A stretch of DNA of 64,000 nucleotides from NCBI RefSeq assembly GCF_026151205.1, contig NC_087078.1:15889118-15953117 (forward strand), written 5' to 3'. Shown piece after piece: positions 11,521 to 21,769 of this stretch (position 1 is its first letter; every line of letters starts with the position of its first letter). The notes under the pieces were generated by a model. The model searched no databases, was not told the DNA's origin, and was given only the letters and a program-made list of their open reading frames with translations. The position numbers were made by a program, and so were the translations under genes. Source of the DNA: Bolinopsis microptera. Its lineage: Eukaryota; Ctenophora; Tentaculata; Lobata; Bolinopsidae.

Positions 11521-12151
11521 TTCTTTTTGATCTTGTAGAAGATCTAACAGTAAGTTGAATACAATCAGGAACAACACTACTGAAAGAGGGTCTCCTTGAA
11601 AGAGGCCTAACATGTAGTAGAACCAATTTGACTTCCAGTCTTTGGTTACCACCCTTACAATCAGTTCATCATAGTACTTAAACATGTAATCTATGAGCCA
11701 TTCAGGGAATTTGTAATGCCGGAGGGCATAGAGGATCAAGTTGTGTGGGACCCTGCCATATGCATTCATTAAATCCACCCAGACAACGAATATCTGACGT
11801 CTAGTAGATTTGGCGTCTTTTAGTTCTTCCATAAGCACTTGGGTGTGTTCAAGACAACCAGGAGTCTTCTTCAGAAAGCCCTTCTGAACTGACTTGTCTA
11901 TGTACTTATTAGACACCATATAATCCAGCATCTTGTCTGCTAGAATTCCCATGTTCAACTTGCCGCTGGTGTTCGTCTTTGTAATATTCCTGAACTTTCT
12001 TGGGTCTGACAGATCCTCAGTCTTTGGGATAAGGACTGCTTCACCAAATCGCCATTGTAGTGGCACTATCTTCTTGTCCCACAGGGTAGATAGGGTTTGG
12101 AAGATCATGTGTGCGGTTCTCGGGCATCTCTTATACACCACATATGGTACA
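10890..12151. repeat. 631-bp tandem duplication inside REL-1
   Basis: Copies 10,890-11,520 and 11,521-12,151 are head-to-tail and almost identical. The one difference seen is a G/T that changes Ser to Arg in DPSKFRN/DPRKFRN. It duplicates the RT segment from VPYVVYKRCP to LLLDLLQDQKE. Confidence 0.9.
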
Positions 12152-12336
12152 CCGTTTGGACCAGGGGATGACTTATTACGCCTGCTCTTCAGCTTTGCAT
12201 CGAAATCTTCCTTGTCCAGCTTTGTCAGCTCGAACTTAACTACTGGGGGCTTGGCCTCAGGAAGGCCTTCCAACTTAGTGTAGATTGCACCTCTGTCCGT
12301 GTCCTTATACTCCTTCTTGAAGAACCTGTCTGCTTC
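11521..12336 (-). pseudogene. REL-1 RT N-terminal segment (upstream copy)
   Basis: Reading from the Copia junction (12,336) it gives ADRFFKKEYKDTDRG, then KLKSRRNKSSPGPNGVPY and the fingers/palm segment. It then runs off frame after LLLDLLQDQKE into CTICGV and a stop. It continues the N-terminal REL-1 frame that ends PPSFSKE at 17,369. Removing the Copia element restores SKE-ADRFF in frame. Confidence 0.8.
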
Positions 12337-12498
12337 TGTTAACTTTAAATGGATCACTATGCAATGAAACACACCAGTTGTTACAAGTAATTATCAAACC
12401 CCACAGACAACATGTTTGTGGTACATTCTGAAATAGAACACAATTAGTATATATTATATCGACTATCATAAATATATAAACCAAATATATAGCAATTC
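12337..12498 (-). repeat. Copia 3' LTR
   Basis: On the plus strand it starts TGTTAACTTTAAATGG and ends ATATAGCAATTC. It is identical to 17,207-17,368. On the element strand it ends GTTAACA. Confidence 0.9.
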
Positions 12499-12641
12499 AC
12501 AATCTCCCGTTCTTTCTTAAAAAGGCTTTGAAAGATTTAAAATATTAAATATAAAATAAAGGTGTCACAAGAAAGACTATAATCTTTCTAAATCTAACTT
12601 CCCTCTTTGTGGATACATGCACAACATGTAATAGAAAATCG

Positions 12642-12737
12642 TTTTAAACGAGCACATTATATAAATCACAAATACCAATATATTCACTCTTTTAAACGAG
12701 CACATTATATAAATCACAAATACCAATATATTCACTC
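12642..12737. repeat. 48-bp tandem duplication in the Copia 3' non-coding region
   Basis: Two perfect copies of a 48-bp unit (TTTTAAACGAGCACATTA...TATTCACTC) lie between the pol stop codon and the 3' LTR. Small ORFs here are by-products of the repeat. Confidence 0.85.
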
Positions 12738-12819
12738 TTTTAACTTCTTTAAGTTTCAAATTATTAAGATTATTAAAATCCTTCACACACAATATTAAAA
12801 ACTTTGAATACAATGTTTA

Positions 12820-15800
12820 TTATTGGAATACAATTCTAAACAGTTCATTGTCAAATTCTCCTGACGACAATACCTCCCGTAGCAGTGAAGTTGGAGCTCC
12901 AGCTTTAGTCAAACAATCTGCAAGCTGTTTCTTTGTTGAAATCCAACGAACTGTCATTTCACTATTGTTCACTCGCTGTCTCAGGCAAGCTATTGGTATC
13001 CTCAATCCCTTGTCATCAACATTTTTCGAGGTTTGGATAGCATCATGTAGAGACTTGCAATCAGTCATTACAATGACATCAAGTTTTCCAGATAACATGA
13101 TCTCACTCAGCTGAGCTTGGATCAACTCACATGTTTCCACTGCTTCGATCATTGCCCAACTCTCCGCTGCTAAAGTACTTTTACATACTCTCCGGATTTT
13201 TCTACTCTGCCATGTAATGGGGCAAGATTTTCCTGTAAGCGAAACAAGGAAAATTATGAAGCCTCCCTGAGAGCTACCATCCTTCAAGTTTCCATACGAT
13301 GCATCACAGAAAACCACTAAGACTGACTCAGGCAACAGTAGTTTCTTAAACCTGAGTGTTAGAGGATTCTTTTCTAAGAACTTTACTGTTTTGTTTACCA
13401 TTTTCAAATCTGCGATGGTCCCTTCAGTCACAGAATTACTAGCAAAACATGTAGCATAAGCTACATCTGGCCGTGTCTGTGTTGATACCCACAACAACTG
13501 TCCGCACACAGTTCTCAGTTGTTGCTTTTCTTTCTCGTTGATTGGGAGCGTATTTCGATTCACTCGGGTGGGGTCGATCTCTATTCTTGAAATCTGGTCT
13601 GCATACCCCAGTTGTGATACCAGAATTCCAGATTGTGTTTGCTTTACATCAAGACCAGTATAAGCAAATTCAACTTCGACCTCCGTACTTAGACGAAACT
13701 TCTTCTTCAGTTCCCCAATAACTTCCCTTTCAAACTTCTTGCTTCCACTGAACATCAGATCGTCAACATGCACAGCAATGATACCCTCGAGTTTTCCTTC
13801 ATCATACCAGAACATGAATGACTCATCATATGACGATACCACAACATTTAACTTCACTAGAGTATCACGAAGCTCAACATACCACATTCTAGGTCCGTCT
13901 ACTAACCCGTAAATACATTTGTTCAGTTTCCAGATTTTCCTCGTTTCAGCTTCCTTCGGAGGAATAATGAAGACATCTCTTGAAATCTTCTTGCCTTGCA
14001 AGAAGGCAGCCTGAACATCGATGTGTTGTAACTTCCAAATTTCTGTTGCAACTATTGTAAGGAGCAGTCTTATAGAGTCCCTGTTACATGTTGGGGAGTC
14101 CTTTCGTATGTTGCTACTATTTTCTTGATAACCAAGTGCCACTAAACGAGCTTTAACAGAACCTTCTGCTTTTTTTGTAATTACCCAACGAACACCAACA
14201 TTGGACTGTTCGTTTGCATCAACTTCCACGTAAACCTTGTTTACTTTGAACTTCTCAAGCTCTGCTAGCTTGGCATCTACAACTGCTTGGTCATACATAC
14301 TCACACTGGACAGCAACACCTCTTCTTCTGTTTCTGGTGACAGGTCATCTCTCCAATTCACAGCAAGCTCATACCAATCCACACATTGGATGCTCTCCTC
14401 ACCATCAAGTTGAATATTTACACAGTTTTTGTAACTGCCAGTTGATTTTCCCGCACGGCTATGGATATACGCTTTATGCCAGATCTCACCATCCTCCTCT
14501 GGATACTTTGGAAGAAACTCCACGTGACTTCTTGCTTTAGGAAGTCCTGATTTGTGCTGAGGTCTGATTGTTGCTGTTGTCTCACTTTGAGGCAGTGTTT
14601 CTGTTTCCGGTACAGAAACTGCTGTTTCCATAGAGCAAGATGGTTGATCCTCTAGGAAATTTCTCTGCGTCTCTAATGGGGATTTTGGTGAACTTGATAC
14701 AATACTCGGGTTAGGTTGCCCAACAACTGACTCTGAGGTAATGGGATATCCTGTTGTTGTATCCCTGGTTAGATGACATGCACTGCACTTATAATACTGA
14801 TTTCCATGCTTTAAAATATATAAATGAGTAATGTCTCTCCCCAGTATAACACCTGGCCCACTCCATTTTGCAGATCCTTTTCTCTTGTACATCACCTTTT
14901 CACCGTTGCTATAATACTCATCATTGCTTGTCCGAACTTGGCTTTGCAGAGCTCTACGTATCTTGTTGCTACTTTCACACTTTGCAAATGCTTGCCTTGC
15001 ACTGTGCATTGCATTAACATTATCAGCCACGGTTTTACTCACCGTTGTTTCTTCTAAAGCTGGCAGTCTATCATCGATGACATTCGGAAGTGAAGGGTTA
15101 CGGCCCATTGTCAACTGATTTGCAGAAAACCCACCAAACATCTGCATGGAGTTTTTCGCACTTAGTGCCCAACACAATGCAACTTCCCAGTTGCATTTTG
15201 AATCTTCCTTCGTTTTTACCATCATCTCTGTCAGCATCTTATGATGACGTTCTACAATCCCATTGCTCCAAGGGCTCTCGGCAGCTGAATTTTGCACATC
15301 CACATTGAATCTTTGACACATCTCAGTAAACTCCTCATTGGCGAACTCTCCACCATTATCAGCCATGAATTTCTTGGGATTTCCAAAGATGGATATCCAT
15401 CCAGAGCAAATTCCTTGGATGATTGTCTCTTTCTTCTTATTGTAGATTATTCTAGCTGCTGAATATCTTGTCACCGAATCAATCATATGCAAGATATACA
15501 CATTAGGAGTGCCAGGAACATTCTTAAGGTCCATTGCAACACATTCGTTGAACACCTTTCCTCTTGGGAGACCCACCACTGGTCTTGACTTGGGTTTCTT
15601 GTACATCAGACATATTTTACAACTGCTGGATACCTCATCAATTGCTTTCATGTATTCTGGTCTCTTAAATCCTGCAGTTTTCAGCAATGTTTTCAGTTTA
15701 TCACTAGGAGGGTGTGAGAATTGTTTGTGGATTTTTTCCACTTTCCTCCTAATCTCCTTTTCGTCAGTACCAAACAAACCTTCTTCGCTGATTGTCATCA

Positions 15801-17184
15801 CCAGATGTGGGGTCTTTCGATCTGGCGGCCCAATGGTCATGCGTCTTTTATTACAAAGAGGAACGCAATAGTGCTTTGATTTAGTTTCAAACAAATCAAC
15901 ACAATCTCCACTGAATCTCATTGTATCATTTGTGAAATCCAACACAGCACCAGCTCTCTTTAACGATGCTTTACTGAGAAGCAACGGCAGTTCTTTCTCA
16001 ACAATGTTTGCTTCTATCCGAACATCTGTCTTTCCTATTCGCCCAGGGATGATAGTCTTTTCTGTGGAAATGACTTCGAGTCCATCCCCAAATCTAAAAG
16101 GCGTCGAGCAAGGTTCACTAACCATCATTTTCAGTTGTTTTTCTTCCAGAGTTTCTCTGTAGTGATTCACCCAGTTCCTACCAACAACTGTCTTTGTACA
16201 TCCGGAATCAATAACTGCACATGCTAATGACTCATATACAAGAGAACCAAGGTTCGTATCACTCATCAGGCACTCTTCAGGAATCTCAACAACATCTTCA
16301 GATTCAGACACCACCATGAATGTTAAGAATGCACCCTCTGCTTCCATGGCCGTAACATTCTCAGCACCAACTTGTGCGAAATACTGTGCATTATCTGTTG
16401 AACTTGAAGAAGCTCTGTTCTTGCTTGTGCACCATCTTGCAATATGGTTTTTATCGCCACAAGCATAGCATCCAGTATACGCACTCTTTTGTCGATTATA
16501 CGGATGATGATGATTCCCACGTCCTCTTGACATCCTTCTGTAGTTTCCTCGTCCACCTCTTGGGGTTGAGTTGTATGTATAGTTACATTCCTCATGTTCC
16601 ACCTTCACTGATATTGACGCAGGCAGTGTGGAAAGGTTCGATTGGACGGAGAAGATTTTCCCGATCGTTTCACACATATCTTTATAAGTAAGATCCTTTA
16701 CAGTTGCCAAAGCGAGATCATATTTTTCTGACGGAAGGTTAGCGCTGTTAAGGAATCTGTAGGCCAGGACTGCTTCAGGAAGAGTGATTTTGTGTCTCCT
16801 GAGATCCGCTAGCAACTTCTCAAACTCAGATATGTAACTCTGTAAAGACAACCCTTCTGGTCTCACATATTTTTCAAACTTACCGTAAGCTCGGTAACAG
16901 GTTTGAGCTGAGTCCTCTAAATAGATTTTGTCAAGATGACTTAAAATCTTCGCTATTGCATCCTCTGCAATTAGGACATCTTTCCCCAATGATCGTACTG
17001 TATCCTTTATCTTCCCTTGTTTCAATTCTAAGAGCAATGCAGTTCCTTGTCTCTTTTTCTCTAAACCCGTGAACTCTTGCCACAGCTGCAGGTCTAACTT
17101 CCAATTGCAGTAGTCCTGATCCTCACTGTATGCCGGTGGGGCTTTGTAATTACTAGTTACTCTAACTGTCTCTGGGGGTGCCAT
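12820..17184 (-). CDS. Copia gag-pol polyprotein
   Basis: The open frame extends to 17,205, but its first codon there is GTG inside the primer-binding site. The first ATG is at 17,184 (MAPPETVRVTS), giving 1,454 aa. Domain order, numbered from the GTG: Gag (UBN2-like) 1-235, zinc knuckle CYACGDKNHIARWC (246-259), aspartic protease VIDSGCTKTVVG, and integrase with an HHCC zinc site (HKQFSHP ... CKICLMYKK) and acidic residues in VAMDLKNVPG, MADNGGEF and WSNGIVERHH. The RT has HIDVQAAFLQG, LNKCIYGLVDGPRMWY and the active site AVHVDDLMFSG. RNase H has VVFCDASYG, LAAESWAMIEA and VMTDCKSLHDA. This is the Copia order (integrase before RT). No lesion was seen. Confidence 0.95.
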   Translation of the reverse strand: MAPPETVRVTSNYKAPPAYSEDQDYCNWKLDLQLWQEFTGLEKKRQGTALLLELKQGKIKDTVRSLGKDVLIAEDAIAKILSHLDKIYLEDSAQTCYRAYGKFEKYVRPEGLSLQSYISEFEKLLADLRRHKITLPEAVLAYRFLNSANLPSEKYDLALATVKDLTYKDMCETIGKIFSVQSNLSTLPASISVKVEHEECNYTYNSTPRGGRGNYRRMSRGRGNHHHPYNRQKSAYTGCYACGDKNHIARWCTSKNRASSSSTDNAQYFAQVGAENVTAMEAEGAFLTFMVVSESEDVVEIPEECLMSDTNLGSLVYESLACAVIDSGCTKTVVGRNWVNHYRETLEEKQLKMMVSEPCSTPFRFGDGLEVISTEKTIIPGRIGKTDVRIEANIVEKELPLLLSKASLKRAGAVLDFTNDTMRFSGDCVDLFETKSKHYCVPLCNKRRMTIGPPDRKTPHLVMTISEEGLFGTDEKEIRRKVEKIHKQFSHPPSDKLKTLLKTAGFKRPEYMKAIDEVSSSCKICLMYKKPKSRPVVGLPRGKVFNECVAMDLKNVPGTPNVYILHMIDSVTRYSAARIIYNKKKETIIQGICSGWISIFGNPKKFMADNGGEFANEEFTEMCQRFNVDVQNSAAESPWSNGIVERHHKMLTEMMVKTKEDSKCNWEVALCWALSAKNSMQMFGGFSANQLTMGRNPSLPNVIDDRLPALEETTVSKTVADNVNAMHSARQAFAKCESSNKIRRALQSQVRTSNDEYYSNGEKVMYKRKGSAKWSGPGVILGRDITHLYILKHGNQYYKCSACHLTRDTTTGYPITSESVVGQPNPSIVSSSPKSPLETQRNFLEDQPSCSMETAVSVPETETLPQSETTATIRPQHKSGLPKARSHVEFLPKYPEEDGEIWHKAYIHSRAGKSTGSYKNCVNIQLDGEESIQCVDWYELAVNWRDDLSPETEEEVLLSSVSMYDQAVVDAKLAELEKFKVNKVYVEVDANEQSNVGVRWVITKKAEGSVKARLVALGYQENSSNIRKDSPTCNRDSIRLLLTIVATEIWKLQHIDVQAAFLQGKKISRDVFIIPPKEAETRKIWKLNKCIYGLVDGPRMWYVELRDTLVKLNVVVSSYDESFMFWYDEGKLEGIIAVHVDDLMFSGSKKFEREVIGELKKKFRLSTEVEVEFAYTGLDVKQTQSGILVSQLGYADQISRIEIDPTRVNRNTLPINEKEKQQLRTVCGQLLWVSTQTRPDVAYATCFASNSVTEGTIADLKMVNKTVKFLEKNPLTLRFKKLLLPESVLVVFCDASYGNLKDGSSQGGFIIFLVSLTGKSCPITWQSRKIRRVCKSTLAAESWAMIEAVETCELIQAQLSEIMLSGKLDVIVMTDCKSLHDAIQTSKNVDDKGLRIPIACLRQRVNNSEMTVRWISTKKQLADCLTKAGAPTSLLREVLSSGEFDNELFRIVFQ

Positions 17185-17193
17185 TGCGTCCTT

Positions 17194-17204
17194 CTCTGCT
17201 ACCA
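17194..17204 (-). promoter_or_regulatory. Copia primer-binding site (initiator tRNA-Met)
   Basis: Two nucleotides after the 5' LTR the element strand reads TGGTAGCAGAG. This is complementary to the conserved 3' end of eukaryotic initiator tRNA-Met (CTCTGCTACCA). It would prime minus-strand DNA synthesis. Confidence 0.8.
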
Positions 17205-17206
17205 CT

Positions 17207-17368
17207 TGTTAACTTTAAATGGATCACTATGCAATGAAACACACCAGTTGTTACAAGTAATTATCAAACCCCACAGACAACATGTTTGTGGTACATTCTG
17301 AAATAGAACACAATTAGTATATATTATATCGACTATCATAAATATATAAACCAAATATATAGCAATTC
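17207..17368 (-). repeat. Copia 5' LTR
   Basis: 162 bp, with no difference from the 3' LTR. It contains the element promoter by position. No TATA box was assigned with confidence among several AT-rich runs. Confidence 0.9.
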
Positions 17369-18298
17369 CTTAGAGAAGCTTGGCGGAGCGTTGTTCTGCT
17401 TACCGTTAAGTAGCTTCTTGCTGTAGTCATACGGGTTCTTCTTAAACTTATCCTGCTCTTTCTTCTCCTGCTTGCCCCTCTTCTTTTTGAGCTCATTGCG
17501 TCGACTTTTGTTGTGGAGCCGCACCAGCCGGAGGTACTCTCTTTTCGCTGTGGCTGTTGCGTTAGTGTCCTTACTCCTCTTTGCCGACCTCATATCTTTC
17601 TTTGCTATTCTCTTAGAAACCCTAATCGCCTTGGTCTCCCTGTCCTCTCTCTGCTGTTTCTGTTCGAATATCTTCTTCTCTTCCCCAAATCTATATTCCA
17701 GGTAGCTGTAGATTCTCCCTTCAGTCTTTTGAAGCCTGATCGCCTCATCCTTCTCTACGATCTCGTGACACAGCATAACCAAATCTTCATCTATTCCTTT
17801 CCATATTCCTCTCTCTGCTGCTTGTGGTAATTTAAGCTTCTTTGTAACCTCAATCTCGATGTTGGGCGGTTCATGATCTATGAACTGAAAACGCAAGTCT
17901 GAGCAGGCAGGTTCCTTTGTAGCTCTGTGGTTGTGTTCCTGGCTAGGTTCCTGCTCCGACATAGTATTACGGATATCATCTATCCTCACCAAAGGTTCGG
18001 GTTCGAGCTCCGCCGGTCTCATTTTGCATCTCCAGAGATGTTTGTTGATCTGTTTGAACATTCGCTTACACCACTGACAAGTACTATTGTCAAATTCTCT
18101 CAAAGATCCTTCATCGTTAAATCCGGGTTGACCTTTGATCCTCCCCACCTGATCGGAGGTCTTGGGGCATTCTCTTTTAGTTGACGTAGTGTGATTTGTC
18201 TGTACGAGGAGCCTTACTGAGGCAGTTACGTACTCTGCTCTTTCACAGGAGTCATCAGTTCTTTCCCTGAAGTCATCGAGTCTTTCCCCAATCGTCAT
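17369..18298 (-). CDS. REL-1 N-terminal protein segment with zinc finger
   Basis: The nominal frame opens at a GTG (18,304); the first ATG is at 18,298 (MTIGERLDDF). A single C-x2-C-x9-H-x3-C finger (CQWCKRMFKQINKHLWRC) is preceded by an acidic region. It is followed by a long basic, helix-rich stretch (KAIRVSKRIAKKDMRS, KKKRGKQEKKEQDKFKK). Restriction-like-endonuclease LINEs carry such N-terminal fingers and basic motifs for target DNA binding. It is cut by the Copia LTR after PPSFSKE. The true 5' end of the element is at 18,383. Confidence 0.65.
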
Positions 18299-18383
18299 CA
18301 GCACTTTCCCTGACGTCAGCAGTCTTTCCAGCTGTCAGCAGACTAACACGCCCGTCTGCAGGCGCACAATCCATTTCCGTGTG

Positions 18384-18551
18384 TGAGAAAAATCAACAAT
18401 AAACTATTACAGGTTAGATGTTTACCTGAGTTCTATATCTTTCAATAGCAACTCCATCTATCAATCTGATTAGCAAGTCATTCTGTATTCCACCAGTACT
18501 TGTGATCCTGGTTGCAGCTTTCAACATGTTTTATGGGCCCAACACTCAGCT
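18384..18551. repeat. 168-bp direct repeat flanking REL-1 (right copy)
   Basis: Partner of 8937-9104 with one substitution. LINE-B 3'UTR continues directly after it. Confidence 0.85.
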
Positions 18552-19371
18552 ATGTACTGAGTAAATAATACATTATCAGAAGATTATTAAAATCTTCATC
18601 CTATAGCAGGTCAATTTTACGCTTTAAATTAAATTATTTTAGGCTACTAATTTTTCAGGATTTTCGGGCAACATTCGAGATATTATTCTTTTCCGTGTTT
18701 CACTGTGTCTGCCAACAAAATTGTAGTGTAGGTCAGAGAAGGAGGCTCTATCCCGGGACACCAACATTTTTTGGGTTGGCACCCAGGAGAAAGCTGCCTT
18801 ATTCTTTGTATTTTGTCTCAAGTATTTTAGCATCTCCTACCACTCTGTTTATTTCACCGTCTCTAGACTTGTATGTTGCCCAGATAATTTGACATGACTG
18901 TATTGGATTTTCTGTAACATCAGTTACTGTTCTGCAGTAAGCTTTTTTAATAATTTTGTATTGTATATTGAAGTATTCAGATTGTTTGTATATTTGGAGT
19001 TCTATAGATTCTTACAGAAATTTTAATATTTTATGATTTTTCATCTTTATTATCTTGTATATCTTTTTGTTAGTCTCATGAGACTCATACATAGATTTCT
19101 TGTGGTCATCATCTATTTTTCATATGTTTTGTTAGAAAACCTGCTAACCTTTCTTGGATATCTTCTTGTTAAAGGTGTTTCTGCCTTATTTAGCCAGGAT
19201 TTAACTTGCAGCTATAAACTTCCGTTTTTACTCCTGTCCAAGGCGAGATGCACGATCTCTACTGTCATTTAGGTATCATTTACAGCTGAGCATAAGGGTT
19301 AAATTTAAATTATTTAACCTTTTGGTGCTGTATCAAAATAACATTAATTTATTATTATTATTATTATAAAA

Positions 19372-20703
19372 ACTTTCAATACTTGGGGGCAAAATGTTGG
19401 AATAATGTTCCAACAGATCTACGAAATCTGCCCGATGTTAAAAGCTTTAGTGATTCATATAAGAAACAGCTACTCTCATCTATAACAACAGACCCTAATT
19501 ATACCGTCGACAATTCATATGACAAATTTTACACTGCAATCATAGTCGACGATAACTAAGTATCTTCTAATTCTTTTAAATCTGAGGCATATATAATTGA
19601 TGTATCGAAAGGATTTTCCCTTTTTTACCACCTTACCATTTTGATTGATTTTGCGCATGACGCCATGACTGACATGTTTTGGCTGGAGAAAGGGTTCGCA
19701 CAGTGGTAGTTTTATAAACCACTTTTAATTTAATGACCTATTATACCTGGTGGTAGTTTTATAGACCACATTTAATTTATTTACTTATTATACTTAGTAT
19801 TTATTTTTGGTGACTGTATCACCCAGTTTTAACATTTGATAATTGTACAGTTTATTGACGACACATTGACTGAATGTTATTTTATATTCTAATTTATATT
19901 CTAGATATTTTATTTATTTTTCAACAGACGACAACTTCCTGTTTTTTCTTCTATATTAGTTACTCATATCTCTTTTACAGACTTTTTTACAAGGACATTG
20001 ACAGTTGATACTCACATTAGGCATTCATTATTGCATCTAAATTATTTCACTTGCATTAGGTTTAGAAATTTATTCTCTGGTTAACAGATTTCAAATGTTT
20101 AATTAATTTGTAGTATGACAGTAAGGTATATAAGAAGTTATTTAATTTTGCTTGGGCTATTATATCGGCTATTGAGGTTTAATGATGATATGGAATTTGA
20201 ATTCTATAAAAAAAATTAAAAAAAGGAAGCAACTCACGGTATCACTCTCATAAGAGACATGTTTCATCATTTACCGGAGTTGCAACCAAATATACACAAT
20301 AAGGTTTGGTACTTTATCTGTACCTCCCCTTTCATAGAAATAATAGCAAAAATATACACCTATCTTTAAGAAATCAACATCTGATATAAAACATTTGATC
20401 AACCAAAATTAAGACAATTTTCCTGTTAAATTCTATATAAATTTACACTATGTGGTTGGGGCATTTTGCATAGTAAATATGGTTACTACTCCTATGTATC
20501 ATATTATTTGATTGGTATTCGATTTCTGATTATTTCTCTAGGAATATGATTATTATATCTCAATTTGGCTTTAGGTAGGGTGCCCCGCTAAAAGAACTGG
20601 ATTCTTTCAGGAAGCATCCCGTGCACAGACCTTGGTCTACATATATATATATTAAATTATTAACCATTCATTCTGTATGTGCACGAAAATTTATTTCAAT
20701 CAA
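19372..20703 (+). mobile_element. LINE-A right piece: RT C-terminus and 3'UTR
   Basis: Immediately after the (TTA)n tail of LINE-B the frame reads FQYLGAKCWNNVPTDL and ends at a stop near 19,558, completing the RT C-terminus left at 4843. About 1.1 kb of 3'UTR follows. It ends at TTTCAATCAATCAAA, where the satellite resumes. The family is that of LINE-D (YLGAKCWNTIPENIR at ~30,500). Confidence 0.75.
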
Positions 20704-21345
20704 TCAAAGGGTGCAGGATGTTCAGCTCGAAAAAAAACCGGTGGAGAATATTTCGTAGGCCCTAAAATGAATCCTCCAGATCCAGTATTAACCTTCAATT
20801 AGACATATTAGATAGCTCATTAGTTGAAGTAGCTCTGATACGTCGTATTAAAACCTGTAATATTAGCATCTAGCTCGCTATTTTTGAGATTCAAGCAAAT
20901 CGAGGATGTTCAAAGAGTGCAGGATGTTCAGCTCGACAAAAAATACCGGTGGAAAATATTTCGTAGGCCCTAAAATGAATCCTCCAGATCCAGTATTAAC
21001 ATTCAATTGGACATTACTCACTTGTAGTATTGTTGAAGTAGCTCTGATATGTGATATGTCAGATTAGAACCTATTAGACTAAACTCCGCCCTCCAGCTCA
21101 ATGATGCATGTTCAAAGGGTGCAGGATCTTCAGTTCGACAAAATACCGGCTGATAAATCTTTTTTAAGCCCTTAAATGACTTCTACAGATCTAGTCTTAC
21201 TGGGCCGCGCTCAGCCTGTCATTCCGCCAAAACCTTTATTCATAATGTTTATGAACATAATAGCCTGGGGTCCCCAAGTAAATCTAATTTTAACCTTAAA
21301 TTGGTTATAACTCATTTGCTAAAGCATTTCTGATCCGTCAAATTA
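20704..21345. repeat. ~195-bp satellite, right half of split array
   Basis: Units start at about 20,713, 20,919 and 21,121. They share AATATTTCGTAGGCCCTA and GATCCAGTATTAACC-type segments with the left half but are more diverged. The third unit is interrupted by an 85-bp MITE. Confidence 0.8.
21197..21281. mobile_element. Miniature inverted-repeat element, copy 1 (85 bp)
   Basis: Starts TTACTGGGCCGCGCTCAGCC and ends near CCTGGGGTCCCCAAGTAA. The surrounding satellite consensus (GATCTAGTCTTAACC) supplies the empty site. The flanks ATCTAGTCT and ATCTAATTT are a diverged 9-bp duplication. Confidence 0.6.
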
Positions 21346-21769
21346 AAGAGTTAATAAATTTTTCAGGTATCCTTACTGGCTGGTGCCTAGCCTATCTTCG
21401 AAAGTGAAAGAAACACCAAACATACCTTTAAGGAGACTTTCCTTTTTTGAAAAATGTTCGTTACCAATGAACTAAATCGGTGCGCGGTACTTCGAAGGTT
21501 CGAAAAAAAGCGGCGCGCGCTCTTTCAAAGAAATTTAGACCATAGACAAAAGTTCAAAAAAACAAAATTCATTAATAAAACAAAATCCGTTAGTAATATT
21601 TGACGCTATTGTCAAGCTTTTTGTACGTAAATTACTTGGCGTGTCGATCCCTATGCGCGGCGCTATTTTCTGTAATAAAGTGGCAAGCTATTACATTAAT
21701 CAACTATATACAGCAAACACAAGATAATATAAATTAAATCATAAAATCGAGTGGCCGAGTAGTCTCGAC

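Larger units (their letters stand above)
12337..17368 (-). mobile_element. Copia (Ty1-type) LTR retrotransposon, apparently intact, inside REL-1
   Basis: Two identical terminal repeats (162 bp) bound a single uninterrupted gag-pol frame. A primer-binding site matches the 3' end of initiator-Met tRNA. The purine-rich stretch before the 3' LTR (AAGAAAGAACGGGAGA, near 12,500-12,520 on the minus strand) is a fair polypurine tract. Identical LTRs and an open 4.4-kb ORF mark a recent insertion. A normal 5-bp target duplication is not visible: only GAA is shared at both flanks. Confidence 0.93.
9105..18383 (-). mobile_element. REL-1: non-LTR retrotransposon with restriction-like endonuclease (R2/NeSL/Hero-like)
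   Basis: One minus-strand element encodes an N-terminal C-x2-C...H...C zinc finger (17,369-18,298), an RT, a CCHC-like finger and a PD-(D/E)XK endonuclease (9099-12,336). It is interrupted by a Copia element (12,337-17,368) and carries a 631-bp tandem duplication. It sits in LINE-B between 168-bp direct repeats. Its own length without Copia and the extra duplicate is about 3.6 kb. There is essentially no 3'UTR: the stop codon overlaps the flanking repeat. Clade placement (R2, NeSL or Hero) would need a tree. Confidence 0.82.
4844..19371 (+). mobile_element. LINE-B, CR1/L2-like non-LTR retrotransposon, 5'-truncated, inside LINE-A
   Basis: It comprises ORF1 (4844-6076), ORF2 (6107-9001) and a 3'UTR split by REL-1 (9002-9104 and 18,552-19,371). 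It ends in a (TTA)n tail at about 19,347-19,370, as expected for CR1/L2-type elements. Both flanks are LINE-A sequence, and a short TAAA is shared at the two junctions. The element's own length is about 5.1 kb. It starts inside its ORF1 zinc finger, so it is 5'-truncated by incomplete reverse transcription. Confidence 0.8.

Noticed and set aside
16323-16691. ORFs overlapping the Copia gag zinc-knuckle region
   Set aside because: Shadows of the 1,454-aa gag-pol frame.
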